DNA of 9,586 nucleotides from Coprococcus sp. (GTDB taxonomy: Bacteria > Bacillota > Clostridia > Lachnospirales > Lachnospiraceae). Shown here piece after piece: positions 6,601-9,586 of the stretch. The translations under genes were made by a program, and so were the position numbers. A model generated the notes under the pieces. The model did not search any database, was not told where the DNA came from, and worked only from the letters and a program-made list of their open reading frames with translations. Location of the stretch: contig JAEDGW010000100.1 of the NCBI GenBank assembly GCA_016297325.1, forward strand, positions 1-9,586. The letters run 5' to 3'. Position 1 is the first letter of the stretch, and every line of letters begins with the position of its first letter.

Positions 6601-6923
6601 AGAATGCCTTCCTTAGCCAGTTCGGCACAAAGGTTAAGTCCTGACTGTCCTCCAAGATTAGGAAGAAGAGCATCAGGTCTCTCTTTTGCAATTATCTGCT
6701 CAAGTCTCTTGACATTGAGTGGCTCGATGTATGTTACATCGGCTGTCTCAGGATCTGTCATGATAGTAGCAGGGTTGGAATTGACCAGTACGATCTCATA
6801 TCCAAGCTTCTTAAGTGCCTTGCACGCCTGAGTTCCTGAGTAGTCGAACTCACATGCCTGACCGATGATAATTGGGCCTGAGCCAATTATCAGAACTTTG
6901 TTAATGTCTTCTCTTTTTGGCAT
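3696..6923 (-). CDS. carB: Carbamoyl-phosphate synthase large subunit
   Basis: A full-length, 1075-residue CarB, close to the usual length of about 1070. It makes carbamoyl phosphate from bicarbonate, two ATP and ammonia delivered by the small subunit CarA, feeding arginine and pyrimidine synthesis in the cytoplasm. The start is ATG with AAGGAG 7 bases before it. The first synthetase half opens with GSGPIIIGQACEFDYSG (residues 14-30) and has its ATP-grasp around 130-330, including MGGAGGG. An oligomerisation region follows at about 400-550. The second half opens with GGGPNRIGQGIEFDYCC near residue 560 and has its ATP-grasp at about 675-870, including GGRGMEV. The last 135 or so residues are the MGS-like regulatory domain (LATSGTHSI, then DLIINSPSG). 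No lesion is seen. Unusually, carA is not adjacent: the next gene on either side is unrelated, so the partner must be encoded elsewhere. Confidence 0.98.
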   Translation of the reverse strand: MPKREDINKVLIIGSGPIIIGQACEFDYSGTQACKALKKLGYEIVLVNSNPATIMTDPETADVTYIEPLNVKRLEQIIAKERPDALLPNLGGQSGLNLCAELAKEGILDKYNVKVIGVQVDAIERGEDRIEFKKSMNAIGIEMARSEVAYSVDEALAIADQLGYPVVLRPAYTMGGAGGGLVYNKEELKTVCARGLQASLVGQVLVEESILGWEELELEVVRDCEGNMITVCFIENIDPLGVHTGDSFCSAPMLTISEDVQKRLQEQAYKIVDSVEVIGGTNVQFAHDPVSDRIIVIEINPRTSRSSALASKATGFPIALVSAMLATGLTLKDIECGKYGTLDKYVPDGDYVVIKFARWAFEKFKGVEDKLGTQMRAVGEVMSIGKTYKEAFQKAIRSLETGRYGLGYAKDYNTKSKDELLRMLAHPSSDRHFIMYEALRKGATVDEIFDITKVKHYFAQQMKELVEEEEALAAHKGTLPSDEALRAAKKDGFSDRYLSQILEIPEEDIRNKRIELGVTEAWEGVHVSGTKDSAYYYSTYNAPDSNPVNEDKPKVMILGGGPNRIGQGIEFDYCCVHASLALKKLGFETIIVNCNPETVSTDYDTSDKLYFEPLTLEDVLSIYNKEKPVGVIAQFGGQTPLNLASDLEKNGVKILGTSPAVIDLAEDRDLFREMMDKLEIPMPESGMATTVDEALEIAHKIGYPVMVRPSYVLGGRGMEVVYDDESLDGYMRAAVGVTPDRPILIDRFLNHALECEADAISDGTHAFVPAVMEHIELAGVHSGDSACIIPSVHITAENVATIKEYTKKIAEEMHVVGLMNMQYAIENGKVYVLEANPRASRTVPLVSKVCNVRMVPIATDIITSELTGRPSPVPTLKEQHIPYYGVKEAVFPFNMFPEVDPILGPEMRSTGEVLGLSTYYGEAFYKAQEATQTLLPTSGTVLISVNRKDKDEVIEIAQLFEKAGFKILATSGTHSIITEAGVKAEMVKKLYEGRPNINDLITNGDIDLIINSPSGKESAHDDSYLRKAAIKAKIPYVTTIAGARATAKGILYVQAHGDSDVKSLQELHSEIKDAE

Positions 6924-7158
6924 AGTTTTCTCCTTATCGTAAAATGATTATTATTCAGAGCGGATAGCGCTGAAAACTGCATGAAATCACATAAAATAAA
7001 GAAATATATTTATGCGATTTTTGCTATTTGGGGGCTTGATTTATTTTATTTTATAAAAAAGCCCAAATTATTGTTATTATAAAGTATAAGAGCCAAAAAG
7101 TACAGAGCTAATGAAGAAATATATTGAAAAAATAAACTAGAATATGTAACTGTCTAAC
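6924..7158 (-). promoter_or_regulatory. Structured leader upstream of carB
   Basis: From the putative promoter near 7081 to the carB start there are about 145 transcribed bases without a gene. Hairpin 1 pairs TTTGGGCTT (minus, 7067-7059) with AAGCCCCCAAA (7037-7027), with a two-base bulge. Hairpin 2 pairs AAATCGCATAAA (7020-7009) with TTTATGTGATTT (6995-6984) perfectly, using one G-U pair; on the plus strand this would be an A-C mismatch, which suggests it acts in the carB transcript. Neither is followed by a T run, so they are not terminators. TGAATAATAATCA (6957-6945) resembles half of an arginine-repressor box. I see no known PyrR-binding loop or riboswitch. Confidence 0.4.
7076..7081 (-). 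promoter_or_regulatory. Putative -10 box of the carB promoter
   Basis: On the minus strand there is a perfect TATAAT at 7081-7076, in an AT-rich stretch between the operon terminator and carB. The -35 region 17 to 18 bases upstream (TGTACT or CTGTAC) is a poor match to TTGACA, so the promoter may be weak, activated or slightly displaced. Transcription would begin near 7069, just before the first leader hairpin. Confidence 0.4.
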
Positions 7159-7198
7159 AAAAAAATCCGGTACGCATGAAAGCACATACATACCGGAT
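7159..7198 (-). terminator. Rho-independent terminator of the amino-acid transporter operon
   Basis: On the minus strand ATCCGGTATGTATG (7198-7185) pairs with CATGCGTACCGGAT (7178-7165) over 14 positions with two G-U pairs and a 6-base loop. Seven T residues (7165-7159, the first being the last base of the stem) follow. The wobble pairs are mismatches on the opposite strand, so it is directional. It lies 45 bases past the ATPase stop and separates the operon from carB. Confidence 0.9.
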
Positions 7199-7242
7199 CA
7201 TTACAATATTACAATCCGTATTAAAAATACAGATAAAATGTC

Positions 7243-8067
7243 TTATAACACTTTTGAAAGGAAATCCCTAAGTCTAGGGTTCTTAGGATTGCCGAAGAAT
7301 TCCTCCGGTGTACCGGATTCAAGAATCTGACCGTCGTCAATAAATACGACCTTATTGGCAACCTCTCTGGCAAATCCCATTTCATGGGTAACAATGATCA
7401 TTGTCATGCCTTCATCTGCAAGAGCCTTCATAAGATCAAGAACCTCACCGACCATCTCAGGGTCAAGAGCTGAGGTTGGCTCATCAAACAGAATGACATC
7501 AGGGTTCATGGCAAGCGCACGGACAATGGCAACACGCTGCTTCTGACCGCCTGAGAGAGTAGAAGGATATACATCCGCCTTGTCCTCCAGACCGATCCTC
7601 TTCAGGAGCTCCTCAGCCTTTGCACGGGCCTCGGCGATGATCTCTGATTTAGTTGTTGTTATTTCCTGCTTTGTCTGCTTCTCCTTGCGGAAAAGATTGG
7701 TGACAGGGAGCAGAAGATTGTGCCGCTTTGCCTTTTTCAGATCCTGACATCTGACGTAGACAGGAGCGAGCATGATATTCTGTATAACAGTTTTGTTGTT
7801 GTACAGGTTGAAATGCTGGAAAACCATACCCATATGACGGCGGTGTATGTTGATATCGACCTTAGGATCTGCGATATCCACACCGTTGAAGATGATCTGG
7901 CCGCCAGTTGGATCTTCCATACAGTTCAGACAGCGAAGAAATGTACTTTTACCAGAACCTGAGGGACCGATAACAACCATTATATCGCCCTTGTCGATGG
8001 TGACGTTGATGCCGTTTAAGACCTTGTTGTCACCGAAGCTTTTTTCAAGATTAATGACGTCTATCAC
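7243..8067 (-). CDS. glnQ: Polar amino-acid ABC transporter ATPase with a charged insertion
   Basis: A 274-residue ATP-binding subunit of the GlnQ/HisP class that drives amino-acid uptake on the inner face of the membrane. Motifs in order are Walker A GPSGSGKS (34-41), the Q-loop Gln84 in GMVFQHFN, the signature LSGGQ (171-175), Walker B VILFDE (191-196), the D-loop SALD (199-202) and the H-loop His228. All are intact. GlnQ proteins usually have about 240-245 residues; the excess lies at about 107-145 between the Q-loop and the signature, a Lys/Arg/Glu/Thr-rich stretch with LFRKEKQTKQEITTTKSE. The start is GTG 8067, with AGGAG 11 bases upstream, inside the last codons of the permease gene (17-base overlap), which implies translational coupling. 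The symbol reflects the family; the amino acid carried is not proven. Confidence 0.93.
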   Translation of the reverse strand: MIDVINLEKSFGDNKVLNGINVTIDKGDIMVVIGPSGSGKSTFLRCLNCMEDPTGGQIIFNGVDIADPKVDINIHRRHMGMVFQHFNLYNNKTVIQNIMLAPVYVRCQDLKKAKRHNLLLPVTNLFRKEKQTKQEITTTKSEIIAEARAKAEELLKRIGLEDKADVYPSTLSGGQKQRVAIVRALAMNPDVILFDEPTSALDPEMVGEVLDLMKALADEGMTMIIVTHEMGFAREVANKVVFIDDGQILESGTPEEFFGNPKNPRLRDFLSKVL

Positions 8068-8761
8068 TCTTTCTCAGGCTCCTTTCCATTAATTTGATTC
8101 CCAGACTGATGAGAAGCACCATCACGATGTAGATGAGTGCCATGACCAGATAAGGGATCATGAATTCGTAGCTGTTACTTCCGATGTAGTTGAATGCAAC
8201 ATAGAGATCAGTTGCACCGACAAAGCTGACAACGGATGTTTCTTTTATTAAAGAAATAAATTCATTTCCAAGGGTTGGCAGGATATTCTTGACTGCCTGT
8301 GGAATCACGATCTTGCGCATTGTGGTCGCAAAGCTGAGACCCATGGCACGTCCGCCCTCCATCTGACCAGGATCTACGGAGAGGATACCGCTTCGCATGA
8401 TCTCGGAGATGTAGGCACCACTGTTCAGTCCGAATACAAGCATAGCCACCTGAACTCCAGTCATATGTCCACCCACGATAGGAAGAAGGACATAGTAGAA
8501 GAGAAGGAGCTGTACAACCATAGGTGTTCCACGGAAGAAACCTACATATACACTGCAGATAGCATCCAGAACTCTAGGCAGACGCTTGTACTTTGGAATT
8601 ACCCTTACGGTAGCTATGAGGGTACCGATGAGAATACCGATGATAAGACCGGCAATGGCTATTATCACAGTATTCTTCAGACCCTCGACTACCTTAACAT
8701 ACCCGTTGTTGTCGATGAATATTTCTATGAACTTTTGTATTTTTGTAGAAATGTCTCCCAT
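8051..8761 (-). CDS. Polar amino-acid ABC transporter permease (HisM/GlnP type)
   Basis: A 236-residue integral membrane subunit. ATG 8761 is preferred because AAAGGA lies 6 bases before it; the longer TTG start at 8776 has no such site. Residues run from an amphipathic start through a first membrane span (NTVIIAIAGLIIGILIGTL), a second region with FFRGTPMVVQLLLFYY, typical of the HEQRo/3-TM amino-acid permease family, then a span with GLNSGAYISEIMRSGILSV. This is followed by the EAA loop, with EGGRAMGLSF and IVIPQAVKNILP, which contacts the ATPase, and a last span around IPYLVMALIYIVMVLLISLG. The length is usual for the family. It lies 60 bases after the binding-protein gene and overlaps the ATPase gene by 17 bases, so the three form one operon. 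Confidence 0.93.
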   Translation of the reverse strand: MGDISTKIQKFIEIFIDNNGYVKVVEGLKNTVIIAIAGLIIGILIGTLIATVRVIPKYKRLPRVLDAICSVYVGFFRGTPMVVQLLLFYYVLLPIVGGHMTGVQVAMLVFGLNSGAYISEIMRSGILSVDPGQMEGGRAMGLSFATTMRKIVIPQAVKNILPTLGNEFISLIKETSVVSFVGATDLYVAFNYIGSNSYEFMIPYLVMALIYIVMVLLISLGIKLMERSLRKSDRRH

Positions 8762-8821
8762 GAAATATCCTTTCAAACATAATTGGTGTTAATACTAAAA
8801 TCACTAAATCCGAATTGGAAT

Positions 8822-9586
8822 TTACTGCATTGCATTAAGAGCAGCAGTGATGCTGGCTGCTGGAGCAGCATCGATGATAACATAGTCAAGGTTACCATTT
8901 AAAAGATCCTGAACTGCAAGAGAACCGTTCTTGTAGCCTGTTGAAGTCATAGCAAGCTTTGTGAATCCCCAGTCCTCGTCACCTTCGCAGTAGAACTGTC
9001 CAGTTGTACCTGTCTGGAAACCGATCTTCATGTCTGAGCCCTTAGCCTGAAGGATCTTGTTGACATCATCGGCTGTTTTGCACTCGTCAAATTCTGTGTT
9101 GTCAGATGGAACGATAAGCTTCTGTGAAGCCTTGTAGTATGAATCTGAGAAGCTTACATACTCCTCACGGTCTGGCTTGATAGTAAGACCAGCCATGGCG
9201 ATATCACACTTGTGCTGACCAACTGAGAGACATACAGCGTCGAAGTCCATGTTCTGGATAACGAGCTCCTTGCCAAGCTTGTCAGCGAGAGCCTTAGCTA
9301 TCTCCATATCTACACCGTAGTAGTTCTCACCCTTTGTATACTCAAATGGCTCAAATGCAGCATTTGTAGCTACAACAAGCTGATCCCTGCTTGAGTCAAG
9401 TGTAGCTGACTCAACTGCAACAGGCTCGCCGTCGCCAAAGTAGTGATTACAGATCTCTTCAAATGAACCATCCTCGTTCATTGACTTGATGAAATCATTG
9501 ACCTGTGTTAAGAGCTCAGGCTGATCCTTGTCAACACCAAATGCGTACTGCTCATCTGTGAGGTCAATCTCGATGACCTTTGCTGT
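8822..9586 (-). CDS. Amino-acid ABC transporter substrate-binding protein, unusual domain order (partial)
   Basis: The visible 254 codons are open to the window edge, so the start, signal peptide and lipobox are not seen. Residues 1-51 (IDLTDEQYAFGVDKDQPELL, later GSFEEICNHYFG) are the normal end of a family 3 solute-binding (SBP_bac_3) domain. After an acidic linker (52-67) a second domain begins at DQLVVATNAAFEPFEY (68-83) and includes the ligand-binding Arg140 in KPDREEYVSFS, the TGTTG turn (192-196) and Asp239 in YVIIDAAPA. It stops at residue 254, right where the tail seen in residues 1-51 would be expected. The protein should sit outside the membrane and hand amino acids to the permease. 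It is either two domains with the second truncated, or one circularly permuted domain. The conserved Arg and Asp indicate an alpha-amino-acid ligand; which one is unknown. Confidence 0.88.
   Translation of the reverse strand, partial: TAKVIEIDLTDEQYAFGVDKDQPELLTQVNDFIKSMNEDGSFEEICNHYFGDGEPVAVESATLDSSRDQLVVATNAAFEPFEYTKGENYYGVDMEIAKALADKLGKELVIQNMDFDAVCLSVGQHKCDIAMAGLTIKPDREEYVSFSDSYYKASQKLIVPSDNTEFDECKTADDVNKILQAKGSDMKIGFQTGTTGQFYCEGDEDWGFTKLAMTSTGYKNGSLAVQDLLNGNLDYVIIDAAPAASITAALNAMQ

Noticed and set aside
6195..6644. 149-codon plus-strand frame inside carB
   Set aside because: Antisense to a fully conserved part of carB; no start signal and no recognisable product.
6924..7158. Known pyrimidine attenuator (PyrR type) or riboswitch in front of carB
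   Set aside because: No PyrR-binding loop consensus and no antiterminator/terminator pair with a U tract was found; only unassigned hairpins remain.
1..9586. CRISPR array, tRNA or rRNA genes, insertion sequences, attachment sites
   Set aside because: No regularly spaced repeats, no tRNA cloverleaf, no rRNA-like conserved stretches and no transposase or integrase reading frame were seen.

Overview
The window looks like chromosomal DNA of a low-to-moderate GC Gram-positive Firmicute, most likely a gut Lachnospiraceae (Coprococcus, Roseburia or Lachnospira relatives). The evidence is strong AGGAGG-type ribosome binding sites, GTG starts, U-tailed hairpin terminators, and the protein style of CarB, the ABC transporter and the BAAT-like hydrolases. 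The genus is an inference, not proven by the sequence.

Left part, plus strand (1-3268). The 3' end of an unrecognised AT-rich gene ends at 303, followed by a strong terminator. A near-consensus promoter (TTGACA, 17 bp, TAACAT) with an inverted-repeat operator across its -10 box then drives a run of alpha/beta-hydrolase genes. Two are intact, at 622-1551 and 1671-2543, both of the acyl-CoA thioester hydrolase/BAAT C-terminal type with Ser-Asp-His triads. They are interleaved with decayed relatives or small ORFs: a 49-codon amino-terminal stub (476-625) joined to the next gene by a GTGA overlap, a 33-codon ORF with an ATGA overlap (1548-1649), a carboxy-terminal remnant carrying a GHGG motif (2640-2723), and a third hydrolase (2759-3268) broken by an in-frame amber codon and truncated at its end. 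This is an eroding tandem array of hydrolases under one regulated promoter.

Middle (3269-7242). A non-coding stretch with several inverted repeats, including a bidirectional terminator, separates the convergent hydrolase and carB transcripts. carB (3696-6923, minus) is a full-length carbamoyl-phosphate synthase large subunit that makes carbamoyl phosphate for arginine and pyrimidine synthesis. It stands alone, without carA beside it, behind its own putative promoter and a structured leader.

Right part, minus strand (7159-9586). A polar amino-acid ABC uptake operon runs substrate-binding protein, then permease, then ATPase, and ends in a strong terminator. The permease and ATPase genes overlap. 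The ATPase carries an unusual charged insertion of roughly 30 residues. The substrate-binding protein, cut by the window edge, shows the tail of one binding domain followed by a second that stops early: either a tandem protein with a truncated second domain or a circularly permuted domain.
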